Source: Gemmobacter sp. 24YEA27
GTDB lineage: Bacteria; Pseudomonadota; Alphaproteobacteria; Rhodobacterales; Rhodobacteraceae
Length of the DNA stretch: 64,000 nucleotides
Assembly (NCBI RefSeq): GCF_030052995.1
Contig: NZ_JASJPW010000001.1
Span: 2,842,001 to 2,906,000 of the forward strand
Direction of reading: 5' to 3'
In this document: positions 1 through 10,512 of the stretch, piece after piece
Numbering within the stretch: the first letter of the stretch is position 1
How the letters are laid out: every line of letters begins with the position of its first letter
Notes under the pieces: model-generated
The model's input: the letters and a program-made list of their open reading frames with translations, nothing else
Database searches by the model: none
Told to the model about the DNA's origin: nothing
Translations under genes and position numbers: made by a program

Positions 1-57
1 CTCTTTGCCTGTTTCTGTCTTGTTTGTCGTTTTTCAATCGGCCCCTGCCCGGACTGG

Positions 58-554
58 ATGCGCAGCAATGCAGGCCCATATCGGGGTCGCTTCACCTCAC
101 CAGAGCCACCCGAAGAGGCATGGAAGCTGCTTTACCCGCTGCCTGGCCAACTGGAACGCTACTTTTACCCTGATAGCATCGTCAGTGCCGCCCCGAGGGG
201 AGCAGCGCCGATTTCATGCTTCAAAGAAAAGGCGATTTCCCGCATCTGGTCACGGTTCACGATTATAGGCCGGGACGGCAGATCAGCATGGAATCTCAGA
301 TTTGGGATCCCGATGGGAAAACGGCCCTCAGAACGCTCGGCGGCACATTGTTTTTTGAGGTCAGTCCCGGCCCGGATGGCGGCAGCAAGATCTCCTGGCA
401 GGAAACCGTCCGCGGCGCATATCCGATGCTGCGCCTCGGCATGGCGCTAAGCTGCATCGCCCGCGAGGTGAATGACGGCTACGCCGCACGGGCAAACGGG
501 CGCCCGGATCGCTCGCTGCTCACCACAGGTGTCCCGCAAATGCCGCCGCGCTGA
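58..554 (+). pseudogene. Possible frameshifted SRPBCC-like ligand-binding protein remnant
   Basis: A short coding signal convergent with tgt. In one frame (about 97-195) it reads TSPEPPEEAWKLLYPLPGQ, which resembles the start of a START/SRPBCC domain. From about 195 the sense moves to another frame, which continues to the stop at 554 with GGTLFFEVSPGP and an amphipathic C-terminal stretch. A stop at 174-176 closes the second frame upstream, so no single frame covers both halves. The simplest reading is a protein of roughly 150 residues broken by a one-base shift near 195-215. The family assignment rests on pattern alone. Bases 1-57 are open in the first frame but show no convincing start, so the gene could begin outside the window. 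Confidence 0.35.
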
Positions 555-574
555 CTTTTGCGGCCTGCACCTGT

Positions 575-1846
<1,272 letters not shown>

Positions 1847-1883
1847 ACACCCTGTCCCTCCTATTGCCGCAAGAAAGCCCCTG

Positions 1884-2504
1884 ATGGAATCCCCTGCCGC
1901 ACCCGCCCCCGGTCCTGGCGCGATCCAGCCCCGCAGCGCCGGGATCCTCACCGCGATCCGCAGCACCTTTGCCGCGAAAGGCTTTGACGGCACGTCGATG
2001 AATGACCTCGCCCGCGCCGCCGGGATGAGTGTCGGTAATTTCTACCGCTATTTCCCTTCGAAAACCGCGATTGTCGAAGCGCTGGTCGCCCAGGATGTCG
2101 ATGAGGTGCGCGCACAATTCGAGGCCGTGCTGGCCGCGCCCGACAAGATGGCGGCGCTGCGCGCTGGCATCGCGCAGCATCTGGAAGAGACCGGCCCGGA
2201 TGACTGCCGGCTGGCAGCTGAGATCTCGGCGAGCGCGCTCCGCCAATCCGAGATTTCCACGGCCTGTCTGCGGATGGAAGAAACCGTCTGCGACATGCTG
2301 CTTGAGGTTTTCGCCGCGGTCTCCGGTCTTGCACCAGAGATCTGCCGCGCCCGTTTCAGCTCGCAGGCCCGCTTTGTGGTCCTGGTGCTGCGCGGCTATG
2401 GCCAGCGCTCTGACCTCAGCCCCGACCCGACGCTGTCCCGGCTCATCCGGCGCAGCATTGACCAGATCCTTGACGATATCCACCTCGCTCCTGCTCACGG
2501 TTGA
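1884..2504 (+). CDS. TetR/AcrR-family transcriptional regulator of the adjacent RND efflux operon
   Basis: A DNA-binding repressor of about 206 residues. The N-terminal HTH covers roughly residues 38-60 and ends in the family signature VGNFYRYFPSK; the helical C-terminal half should bind a ligand and dimerise. The start at 1884 was preferred because upstream in-frame ATGs at 1827 and 1833 sit in or next to the 1831-1846 palindrome, which would then be inside the gene. The ribosome site (AAGAAAG) is weak, so the start is uncertain. Its stop lies three bases before the next gene, an RND adaptor, so regulator, adaptor and pump form one transcription unit. Local repression of the pump is inferred from this layout. 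Confidence 0.9.
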   Translation: MESPAAPAPGPGAIQPRSAGILTAIRSTFAAKGFDGTSMNDLARAAGMSVGNFYRYFPSKTAIVEALVAQDVDEVRAQFEAVLAAPDKMAALRAGIAQHLEETGPDDCRLAAEISASALRQSEISTACLRMEETVCDMLLEVFAAVSGLAPEICRARFSSQARFVVLVLRGYGQRSDLSPDPTLSRLIRRSIDQILDDIHLAPAHG

Positions 2505-2507
2505 CCG

Positions 2508-3716
2508 ATGCGCCAGCTTTTTGCGATTGCCGCCCTTGCCGCCCTGCCCGCTTTCCCGCTGCTGGCCGAAGACCAGCCGGCGCCCGGGATTGCGCTGCCG
2601 GCGATCCATGTCACCCCGGTCACGATGCAGGATCTGACCCAGCGCCTGATCGTCACCGGGCTGATCGCTGCGGTCGAAGAGGTCCAGGTACAGCCGCTGA
2701 TCGAAGGTCAGCCCATCGAGGAACTGCGCGCCGATATCGGCGATTATGTCGAAACCGGCGCGGTGCTGGCGGTGCTGTCCTCATCTTCGCTCGACCTCCA
2801 GCGCGCGCAGAGCCTTGCCGGTCTGGCCCAGGCGAAGGCGGCGATTGCCCAGTCCGAGGCGCAGCAGATCGAGGCCCGCGCCGCGCGGGACGAGGCAAAA
2901 CGGGTCTCTGAGCGCACTGCCAGGCTTGAGGCTCAGGGCACCGCGACTTCGGCCGCGTCCGACAGCGCGGCGGCGGCGCTCCAGGCGGCCGAAGCGCGGG
3001 TTGATCTGGCGCATGAGACCCTGGCGGCCGCAAAGGCGCAGGCCGATCTGGCGGCGGCGCAGCTTGCCAATGTCGATCTCATGCTGACCCGGACCGAGGT
3101 GAAAGCCCCCTATGGCGGGCGCATCACCGCAAGGAATGCCACCATCGGCGCGGTCGCCTCGGCGCAAGGGATGCCGATGTTCGTGCTGGAAAAAGACGGC
3201 GCGCTGGAATTGCGTGCCGATGTCCCGGAGGCCGCGCTGCCCGCCTTGCGCACGGGCCAGCCTGCCCGCCTGCGCGCCGCCGGCCTCTCCGGCCCCCTTG
3301 ACGGAACAATGCGCCTGATCGAACCCGCCATCGACACCACCACCCGTCAGGGCCGCGCACGGATCAGCCTGCCGCCCGAGCCCTCGCTCAGGGCGGGCAT
3401 GTTTGCCGAGGCGACGATAACGCTGGCCCAGGATCACCTCGCCGCTGTGCCGCTTTCGGCCATCAGCAGCAAAGAGGGTGGCGAAATGCTCCTGCGGGTA
3501 CGGGATGGGATCGTCGAAGAGATCCCGGTCGTTGTGATGATCCGCGATCAGGGGCTTGCCGGGCTTGCTGTGGGCGATCAGCGCCCCGGAGATCTGGTCA
3601 TCACCCGCGCCGGCGCCTTCATCCGCCCGGGCGAGAAGGTCAATCCGGTCACGGAAGCCTCACTCGCCGCAGCTCCGGCCCCCAAAGATCGGGCCATCCC
3701 CGATCAGGTGCAGTGA
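2508..3716 (+). CDS. RND efflux periplasmic adaptor subunit (HlyD/AcrA family)
   Basis: Membrane-fusion protein linking the inner-membrane pump at 3727-7017 to an outer-membrane channel. A signal peptide (residues 1-20, ending PLLA) precedes a barrel-sandwich/lipoyl segment. Then comes a long Ala/Gln/Glu-rich coiled coil (about residues 95-185), the second lipoyl half with APYGGRITARNATIG, and a beta-barrel domain with GMFAEATITL. Length (402) is normal. The gene starts three bases after the TetR stop and ends ten bases before the pump start, so the three are co-transcribed. No TolC-type gene follows, so the outer-membrane partner must be elsewhere. Substrate unknown. Confidence 0.93.
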   Translation: MRQLFAIAALAALPAFPLLAEDQPAPGIALPAIHVTPVTMQDLTQRLIVTGLIAAVEEVQVQPLIEGQPIEELRADIGDYVETGAVLAVLSSSSLDLQRAQSLAGLAQAKAAIAQSEAQQIEARAARDEAKRVSERTARLEAQGTATSAASDSAAAALQAAEARVDLAHETLAAAKAQADLAAAQLANVDLMLTRTEVKAPYGGRITARNATIGAVASAQGMPMFVLEKDGALELRADVPEAALPALRTGQPARLRAAGLSGPLDGTMRLIEPAIDTTTRQGRARISLPPEPSLRAGMFAEATITLAQDHLAAVPLSAISSKEGGEMLLRVRDGIVEEIPVVVMIRDQGLAGLAVGDQRPGDLVITRAGAFIRPGEKVNPVTEASLAAAPAPKDRAIPDQVQ

Positions 3717-3726
3717 GGAATATCGG

Positions 3727-6700
3727 ATGAATTTCTCTGCCTGGGCGATCCGCAACCCCGTCGCGCCAATCCTTGCCTTTGTCCTGCTGATGGCGCTTGG
3801 CTGGCAAAGTTTCAACAAACTGCCGATCACGCGCTTTCCCAATATCGACCTGCCGCTGGTCTCGGTCACCGTCGCCCAGGCCGGCGCCGCACCGGCAGAG
3901 CTGGAAACCCAGGTCAGCAAAGAGATCGAGGATGCCGTCGCCGGGCTGAACGGGGTAAAGAATGTCACTTCGAATATCTCGGACGGGCTTTCGACCACGC
4001 TGATCGAGTTTCGTATGGAGATCCCGACAGAAACGGCGGTCCAGGACGTCAAGGATGCGATTGACCGCATCACCGGCGATCTGCCCGCCGATGTCGAGAC
4101 CCCCATCGTCACCAAGGTCGATGTCGAAGGCCAGGCGATCCAGACCTTCGCGGTTTCCTCCTCCGCCATGACCATCGAGGAATTGTCCTGGTTCACCGAT
4201 GATACGCTGACCCGCGCATTGCAGGGCCGCCCGGGCGTGGGCCAGGTCAGCCGCTATGGCGGGGTCGACCGCGAGATCCGTGTCGATCTCGATCCGCTGC
4301 GCCTTGGCAGCTATGGCATCACCGCGCTGGCGGTCAGCCAGCAGCTCGCGCAGACCAATGCCGATCTCGGATCGGGCAAGACCGAATTCGGCGGTGGCGA
4401 ACAGGCGATCCGCACGCTGGGGAACCAGCAGACGGTGCAGGGCCTGGCGGATGCGACCATCGCGCTGCCGAATGGCCGTTTCGTCCGCCTCGCCGATCTG
4501 GGCGAGGTCCGCGACGGTTACGGCGATCCGCAGAGCTTTGTGCGCCAGGACGGCAATCCGGTGGTGGCGCTGGCGGTCTACCGCTCGAAAGGCGCGTCCG
4601 AGGTCTCGGTCGCGGCCACTGTGGCCGAGGCGCTGACCCGGGTGCGTGCAGATCACCCGGAAGTGCAGATTTCCCTGATCGACGATCAGGTCTATTATAC
4701 CCAGGGCAATTACCAGGCCGCCCTTGATACGCTGATCGAGGGCTCGATCCTTGCGGTTCTGGTCGTACTGGCTTTTCTCAGGAACTGGCGCGCGACCTTT
4801 ATCGCCGCCGTCGCGCTGCCTTTGTCGGCCGTGCCGACCTTCCTCGTGATGGACATGATCGGCTTTTCGCTGAACCTTCTGTCCTTCCTCGCATTGACGC
4901 TGGCGACAGGGATCCTCGTCGATGATGCGATTGTCGAGATCGAGAATATCGCGCGGCATATGCGGATGGGGAAATCGCCCTGGCGCGCCTCGATTGATGC
5001 GGCGGATGAGATCGGCCTCGCGGTGATTTCAACCTCGGCGACGATCATCGCGGTTTTCGTGCCGGTCTCTTTCATGCCCGGCATTCCCGGACAGTACTTC
5101 ATGCAATTCGGGCTGACGGTCGCGGTCGCAGTGTTCTTCTCACTGCTGGTTGCCAGGCTGATCACGCCGATGATGTCAGCCTATATCATGCGGCCGAAAG
5201 ATGCCGAAGGCCAAATGGATGAGCATCGGGATGGTCCGGTGATGCGCTTCTATATGCGGCTCGTGCGGCTGAGCACCGGCCCCGCCCGCATGGGCCGCTG
5301 GCGCTTTCTCGCCCGCTACCTGACCCTGATCTTTGCCATCGTGCTGGTGACCGGCTCGGTGATCGCCATGTCGCGGATCCCCGGCAACCTCTTCCCGCCC
5401 GATGACGAAAGCCGCTTCACCATCTCGGTCGAACTGCCGCCCGGCTCGGGCCTTTCTGAAACCGACCGCATGACCGAAGCGATGCGTGCGGCCATCGCGC
5501 CGACCGAAGGCATCGAGCATATCCTCGTCACGGGCGGCGCCTCGCCTCTGGGCGACCGCGAACTGCGCCGCGCCACTATCACCGTGCTGCTGGAACGCCG
5601 CGATGTCAGCCTCCTGCGACGGCTCTCAGATGTGGCCGGCCAGCTGCCGCTGATCGGATCCTGGGCGACACTGCCGCCCTCTGACACCCGCACCCGCCCC
5701 CAGGACGTGATCGAGGCCGAAGTCCTGACCCGCCTCGCCGCGATCCCCGATATCCGCGCCTTCAAGCTCGGCGGCCCCGGAGGCCCGGGCGGCCGGCCTC
5801 TCGCCTATGACATCCTCTCGCCTGACGCAGACGCGCTGTCCAAAGCCATCGAGCAGCTGGAAAGCGCGCTGGCCGGCGAGCCGCTCCTGATGAATGTCTC
5901 GACCGAGGCCACGCTGCCGCGCCCCGAGATCCGCGTCACCCCCCGCCTTGAAGAGGCCGCGCGGCTTGGCGTCACCACCGGCGCCATTGCGGCCACCCTG
6001 CGCACCGCCACCATCGGCGATTTCGATGCGGCGCTTGCCAAGCTCTCGATCGACAACCGCCTGATCCCGATCCGGGTGCGGCTGAATGACGAGGCGCGCG
6101 GCGACCCGGACCGGCTGGCCGCGCTGAAGGTGCAGACCGCCACAGGCATTCTGGTGCCGCTGGCCTCGGTCGCCGATATCGCGATCTCGCAGGGCCCGGC
6201 GCAGATCAAACGGCTGAACCGGCTCCGGGTTGCGCAGATCGGCGCTGACCTCGCCCCCGGGATCGCGCTCGGCGATGCCACCGCCCGGTTCGAGGCACTG
6301 ACCTCGGCGCTCGACCTGCCAGACGGCGTCATCCTGCGCCCCTCGGGCGATGCCGAGATCCAGGCCGAACTCCTCGACAGTTTCGCCAATGCGATGATCA
6401 TGGGGCTGATGCTGGTGCTGTCGGTGCTGATCCTTCTGTTCCGCTCGGTCATCCAGCCAATCACCATCCTTGCCTCGCTGCTCCTCTCGGTCGGAGGCGT
6501 CGCCATCGCCCTGATCATCACCAATAACCCGGTCTCAATGCCGGTGCTGATCGGCATTCTGATGCTGATGGGGATTGTCACGAAAAACGCCATCCTGCTG
6601 ATCGATTTCGCCATCGAGATGCGCGCGCGCGGCATGGAGCGGATCGCCGCCGTGATCGAGGCCGGCCATAAACGTGCCCGCCCTATCGTCATGACCTCGA

Positions 6701-7017
6701 TCGCGATGTCGGCGGGGATGCTGCCTTCGGCGCTCGGTGTTGGCGAGGGCGGAACGTTCCGCGCACCGATGGCCATCGCGGTCACCGGCGGCATCATCGT
6801 CTCAACGGTCCTCAGCCTCGTGATCGTGCCGGCCTTCTACCTGATCATGGACGATATCTCGCGCCTCTTCGCCCGGATCTTCGGCCGTCTGATCGGCAGC
6901 CCGGAGCGCGAACCAGAGGCCCCCGCGCCTGAGGACCTCGCAGCCCGCATCGAGGGCCTCTCGGCAAGGCTCGAGAGCCTCACCACAGCGCCGCGCCGCA
7001 ATCATGCCGCGGAATAA
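3727..7017 (+). CDS. RND multidrug efflux permease (HAE-1/AcrB type)
   Basis: Inner-membrane proton-driven pump of 1096 residues. The start at 3727 follows GAGGAA with an 8-base spacer. The N-terminal helix begins MNFSAWAIRNP, typical of the HAE family. Helix 4 carries the proton-relay pair D399-D400 in GILVDDAIVEIENI, which argues for an active pump. Two large periplasmic loops follow helices 1 and 7 in the usual duplicated layout. The region GGPGGPGGRPLAYDI in the second loop is Gly-rich. The C-terminus ends in a short cytoplasmic Glu/Pro-rich tail. Co-transcribed with the adaptor and TetR regulator. The substrate cannot be told from sequence. Confidence 0.95.
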   Translation: MNFSAWAIRNPVAPILAFVLLMALGWQSFNKLPITRFPNIDLPLVSVTVAQAGAAPAELETQVSKEIEDAVAGLNGVKNVTSNISDGLSTTLIEFRMEIPTETAVQDVKDAIDRITGDLPADVETPIVTKVDVEGQAIQTFAVSSSAMTIEELSWFTDDTLTRALQGRPGVGQVSRYGGVDREIRVDLDPLRLGSYGITALAVSQQLAQTNADLGSGKTEFGGGEQAIRTLGNQQTVQGLADATIALPNGRFVRLADLGEVRDGYGDPQSFVRQDGNPVVALAVYRSKGASEVSVAATVAEALTRVRADHPEVQISLIDDQVYYTQGNYQAALDTLIEGSILAVLVVLAFLRNWRATFIAAVALPLSAVPTFLVMDMIGFSLNLLSFLALTLATGILVDDAIVEIENIARHMRMGKSPWRASIDAADEIGLAVISTSATIIAVFVPVSFMPGIPGQYFMQFGLTVAVAVFFSLLVARLITPMMSAYIMRPKDAEGQMDEHRDGPVMRFYMRLVRLSTGPARMGRWRFLARYLTLIFAIVLVTGSVIAMSRIPGNLFPPDDESRFTISVELPPGSGLSETDRMTEAMRAAIAPTEGIEHILVTGGASPLGDRELRRATITVLLERRDVSLLRRLSDVAGQLPLIGSWATLPPSDTRTRPQDVIEAEVLTRLAAIPDIRAFKLGGPGGPGGRPLAYDILSPDADALSKAIEQLESALAGEPLLMNVSTEATLPRPEIRVTPRLEEAARLGVTTGAIAATLRTATIGDFDAALAKLSIDNRLIPIRVRLNDEARGDPDRLAALKVQTATGILVPLASVADIAISQGPAQIKRLNRLRVAQIGADLAPGIALGDATARFEALTSALDLPDGVILRPSGDAEIQAELLDSFANAMIMGLMLVLSVLILLFRSVIQPITILASLLLSVGGVAIALIITNNPVSMPVLIGILMLMGIVTKNAILLIDFAIEMRARGMERIAAVIEAGHKRARPIVMTSIAMSAGMLPSALGVGEGGTFRAPMAIAVTGGIIVSTVLSLVIVPAFYLIMDDISRLFARIFGRLIGSPEREPEAPAPEDLAARIEGLSARLESLTTAPRRNHAAE

Positions 7018-7020
7018 CCC

Positions 7021-7080
7021 TTCCTCCTGACCGAGATACCCCCGGGGGGGCCGAAGGCCGCTTGGGGGCAGGCCCCCCAC
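7021..7080. repeat. Palindromic intergenic repeat, copy A
   Basis: Begins TTCCTCCTGACCGAGATAC, then a C/G run, an inner stem GGCC-GAA-GGCC and an outer GGGGG-CAGG-CCCCC hairpin. It fills the gap between two convergent genes (RND pump and Fur-family regulator). It shares its edge sequence with the copy at 25261-25310 and its overall plan with those at 37234, 50213 and 56041. It may double as a terminator. Confidence 0.75.
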
Positions 7081-7096
7081 TCCCCGGCCAAACCCT

Positions 7097-7534
7097 TCAG
7101 ACCTTGCGGCAATACAGCTCCAGCCGGTGATGGACGATCTCATAGCCCATCTCGGCGGCGATCCGGCGCTGCAATTCCTCGATCTTCTCACTGTGGAATT
7201 CGATGATCTCGCCACTGTCGAGATCGAGGATATGATCATGATGGCCCTGGGCCGCGACCTCGAACCGGGCCGAGCCGTTTTCAAACGAATGGCGATGGAT
7301 CACGCCCTCGCGTTCCAGCACGGTCAGCGTGCGGTAGACCGTCGCCAAAGACACCGTGTCATCGATCACCTGCGCGCGGCGATGCAGCTCGGTCGCATCC
7401 GGGTGATCGGCGGATTCGGTCAGGACCCGGACCAGCGCCTCGCGTTGCCGGGTCACCCGCACCCCGCCATCGCGGAGCGCCTGGGTCATTCTTGCTGCCT
7501 GACTGGCCGCCTGATCGGAATGTTTTGCTTTCAT
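7097..7534 (-). CDS. fur: Fur-family metalloregulator (Fur/Mur type)
   Basis: A 145-residue DNA-binding repressor. The winged helix is recognised by TVSLATVYRTLTVLEREG (residues 60-77) and the regulatory metal site by HHDH (98-101) with E112 and downstream histidines. The CxxC pair that binds structural zinc in E. coli Fur is absent: the equivalent stretch reads LDLDSG. That is typical of the alphaproteobacterial Fur branch, which often responds to manganese (Mur) rather than iron, so the effector is uncertain. The gene stands alone, convergent with the RND pump and followed upstream by a decayed adaptor gene. An Irr or Zur identity looks less likely from the length and motif spacing. Confidence 0.9.
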   Translation of the reverse strand: MKAKHSDQAASQAARMTQALRDGGVRVTRQREALVRVLTESADHPDATELHRRAQVIDDTVSLATVYRTLTVLEREGVIHRHSFENGSARFEVAAQGHHDHILDLDSGEIIEFHSEKIEELQRRIAAEMGYEIVHHRLELYCRKV

Positions 7535-7639
7535 GCCCGGATTTTAGCATGCACGTTCTCAGATGGGAACCGCAGTTGAGAATCCATCCACAGCTTCCTC
7601 GCCCCCCCCCCGGCGCAGAGCCGCCGCACTTGCTGCCTG

Positions 7640-8592
7640 AGCGCCTTGATCGCATGCAGCCACGCCGCGCGCAAAGCCGGGAGCCAGCGTCGGTGCCTGC
7701 AGCGGGCGTCCCGTTGCGACGGGATCACCTGCTCTCCCTCGCGCAGATCGTCAGCGCTCGCATCGATGCCGGCAGCCGGTCGATCACGGCACTGCCCTGA
7801 GCCGCGCCGGCAAGTCGCAGAGCAGCACGCAGACCCAGGGGCCATACCCATCCCCGGACCATGCCGCCGGGGCCAGGCAACACCGGTAAAGCTCGCCTCC
7901 TGCCCCGGCGCCACATGGCCGGTATCTGCCTAATCGACGGAAACGCGCAGCTCAATCCGCCGCAGTTCCACGGCCAGCATGAACAGCACCGGCCCATTCG
8001 GCGCGGCGGCAAGGATCTGTCCCTTCCCGCTCGCGCGGTCCGGCGCGATCCCGTCAATGGACAAACGGATCACCGCCTTATCGGGATCGTCGCTGATCGA
8101 GGCCAGCGCGCACTCACAGGCCGCGCAGGCGGCGATGAGTAGCGAACCGGGCCGACCCACGTAGGTCCAGCGCCTCGGCAGTGTCAAACCAATCAGCGGT
8201 CCTGATCACGGTGGCTTGCGCGGACACGAGCCGCGCCCGTGAGGCGCCAGCTGGGCCTCGGAATTCAACAACTGAACGTTTAGTCCGGTGCAATCCAGCC
8301 GCGCCAGAACCTTGCCCGAAGCAACTGTCGGGTGGAAATCGGCCTCGACTGCGGCAAACCTGCCGGAAAGCTCGGACGACATTGCGCCCCATGTGCCCGG
8401 CTGCACCGTGCCGATGGCGGTCACGGTCACCTCAAAATTGCCGCGCGTGACCGGCGCCGTCACCTGGTACACAGGCGCAGGTTCCCGCGCGCGCAGCCCC
8501 AGAAGATCGCCCAATGGCCAGGAATGCCATGACCGGTAAAAACCAACGTCTGTAGCGATGCATTTGCCCGATCCGGGCGAGATCTGACGCAT
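7640..8592 (-). pseudogene. Decayed macA-like periplasmic adaptor (multiple frameshifts)
   Basis: Family signatures of a MacA/HlyD adaptor occur in the right order on the minus strand but in different frames. A leader-like RRWFLPVMAFLAIG lies near 8525-8565. YQVTAPVTRGNFEVTVTAIG and a lipoyl half follow (about 8285-8485). A helical stretch with RLVSAQATVIRTADWF is at about 8175-8245. IDGIAPDRASGKGQ with LRRIELRVSVD is at about 7930-8070, and APGQEASFTGVAWP at about 7870-7912. No frame is open throughout and no macB partner follows, so the gene is non-functional. The stretch 7535-7640 and the spacer 8593-8795 hold nothing else I recognise. The downstream boundary is approximate. Confidence 0.75.
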
Positions 8593-8795
8593 CGCGCGGA
8601 AGGGGTTTCGTCCCGTCAGGTTACCTCATGCTGCCTTGCAGCAATTGGTCCGGATCGCGCCGGTGGGCGACCGGCGGCCGTGTCGCCGTATCATGGCGGG
8701 CGCGGATAAAGATCGATATCGGACTGTCAGCCCCGAGGCGAAGATCCGCCGCTCCCCCGGCAAAGACGGGGTTTGCCCTGACCTTCCCCACCAGC

Positions 8796-9314
8796 TCAGA
8801 CGGTTGCGAGCCGGGCCTGATGCGCTTCCAGCACCCAGGCAAAAACCTGATCGGCTTCGCGGGGCAATTCCTCGGCATGGCCGGCGGCGTAGTTCAGGAA
8901 GCCTTCGAGAAAGTGATCCGCCATGCCGCAGAGCACGGGCTTGCCGTCCCCGAGCGCCTCGGCCACGGAATCGGCGAGGCCATGACCATCGGCCTCCTGC
9001 TTGCCGAATTTATTGACCATCAGCACATCCGCCGCGCCAAGTCGCTGCGCCACGATCACCGCTGCCTCTTCCAGCGCCGACGTGTCGAGCCGACAGCCGG
9101 TCGCCGCGTCGCCGCGGTCAAGGCTGATGCGGATCTGCGGCCCTTCGGGCAAAACCAAGAGATCCATGTCGCTTTTTGTGCGCCCCGGGCGCAGCGTGTT
9201 GATCTGCACCGTACCCGCCGTTGTCAGACCATGCGCGCTCAGACGGCGCGCGACTTCCTGGAGCAGCAGGTCGGTTTCGCCCTCGGGGCCAGCAGAAATA
9301 TAGCCGAGCTTCAT
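8796..9314 (-). CDS. DUF2478 family protein (putative nucleotide-binding)
   Basis: A 172-residue cytoplasmic protein matching the DUF2478 pattern: an N-terminal strand-loop MKLGYISAGPEGETDLLLQ resembling a degenerate P-loop, a central MDLLVLPEGPQIRISLDRG, and DVLMVNKFGKQEADG, where NKFGK resembles a guanine-specificity loop. The family is otherwise seen beside molybdenum transport genes; its biochemical role is not established. A GAGAGG ribosome site precedes the ATG. Here it lies 66 bases beyond aroB on the same strand and is probably the last gene of the aroK-aroB unit. No molybdenum gene is nearby. Confidence 0.75.
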   Translation of the reverse strand: MKLGYISAGPEGETDLLLQEVARRLSAHGLTTAGTVQINTLRPGRTKSDMDLLVLPEGPQIRISLDRGDAATGCRLDTSALEEAAVIVAQRLGAADVLMVNKFGKQEADGHGLADSVAEALGDGKPVLCGMADHFLEGFLNYAAGHAEELPREADQVFAWVLEAHQARLATV

Positions 9315-9380
9315 GGCAGCCTCTCAGGTCGATGCGTTATGTTTCGACAAGTATATCGAACCTTTCTGGCAGGTAAAGCC

Positions 9381-10493
9381 TCAGCGCTGCGCCAGCGCGT
9401 CCCGCAGCACAGAAAGCACCATATCCGGTGGCACATCATCGGCCACGAAAGCCTCACCAATGCCCTGCGCGAGGATGAAGCGCAGCTTGCCGTCGACCAC
9501 TTTCTTGTCCTGGCCCATCAGGCGCAAGAGCCCCTCTGCATCGGGAAGTTCGCCCTCGATATCAGCGAGATCGGTCTTCATCCCCATCGATTTAAGATGG
9601 GCACGGACCCGGCTCGGCGCCTCCTGGGCGCAAAGGCCAAGCCGCTGCGACAGCTCGAATGCCAGCGCGCAACCGATGGCCACGCCCTCGCCATGCAAAA
9701 GCCGGCCGGAATAGCCAGTCGCGTTTTCCAGCGCGTGACAGAAGGTATGGCCCAGATTCAGAAGCGCGCGCTCGCCCTCTTCTGTCTCGTCGCGCTCGAC
9801 GATGCCGGCCTTCATCTCGACCGAACGCGTCACCGCCTTCAGCCGTGCCTCGCGGTCGCCGCGCGCCAGCGCCGGACCTTCAGCTTCCAGCCATTCAAAG
9901 AACAGCGGGTCCCCAAGAAGGCCGTATTTCACCACCTCGCCATAGCCCGCCAGGAAGTCGCGCGGCGTCAGCGTTTCCAGCACACCGATATCGGCCAGCA
10001 CCAGCGAAGGCTGGTGGAAAGCGCCGACCAGGTTCTTGCCCTGGGGGGTGTTGATCCCGGTTTTGCCGCCGACGGAACTGTCGACCTGGGCCAGCAGCGA
10101 GGTCGGGATTTGCACGAATCGAACGCCGCGACGCAGCACAGCCGCAGCGAAACCGACGAGATCCCCGATCACACCGCCGCCAAAAGCGACCACGACATCT
10201 TTGCGCTCGACCTTTTGTTCCAGCAGCCATTCGACGGTCTGCGACAGGGAGCGCCAGGACTTGGTCGCCTCGCCCGCCGGCAGCGCCATATGGGACATTT
10301 CGATGCCGACAGTGGCAAAGCCGGCCCTGAGCCGGTCCAGATGCAGCGCGCCCACGGTCTCATCGGTGACCACGGCCAGCTTCTTTCTGCGCAGCATCGG
10401 CAGGATTGCTGCACCCGCATTTTCGATCAGGCCAGAGCCGATCCGGACCTCATAGGAGCGCTCGCCCAGATTGACCGGCACAATATTCAACAT
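9381..10493 (-). CDS. aroB: 3-dehydroquinate synthase
   Basis: Second step of the shikimate pathway: converts DAHP to 3-dehydroquinate with NAD and a divalent metal. The start at 10493 follows GGAGAAGAAC and gives 370 residues, close to the family norm. NAD-binding GGGVIGD is at residues 105-111, the substrate loop PTSLLAQVDSSVGGKTG at 130-146, metal-site GYGEVVKYG at 183-191, and the later LNLGHTFCHALE supplies a zinc histidine. It starts 19 bases after the aroK stop, the classic aroK-aroB operon order. Confidence 0.97.
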   Translation of the reverse strand: MLNIVPVNLGERSYEVRIGSGLIENAGAAILPMLRRKKLAVVTDETVGALHLDRLRAGFATVGIEMSHMALPAGEATKSWRSLSQTVEWLLEQKVERKDVVVAFGGGVIGDLVGFAAAVLRRGVRFVQIPTSLLAQVDSSVGGKTGINTPQGKNLVGAFHQPSLVLADIGVLETLTPRDFLAGYGEVVKYGLLGDPLFFEWLEAEGPALARGDREARLKAVTRSVEMKAGIVERDETEEGERALLNLGHTFCHALENATGYSGRLLHGEGVAIGCALAFELSQRLGLCAQEAPSRVRAHLKSMGMKTDLADIEGELPDAEGLLRLMGQDKKVVDGKLRFILAQGIGEAFVADDVPPDMVLSVLRDALAQR

Positions 10494-10512
10494 GTTCTTC
10501 TCCGGATTCCCG

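Noticed and set aside
8621..8878. 85-codon minus-strand frame next to the DUF2478 gene
   Set aside because: Overlaps the end of DUF2478 in another frame, lacks a ribosome site and shows no family pattern.
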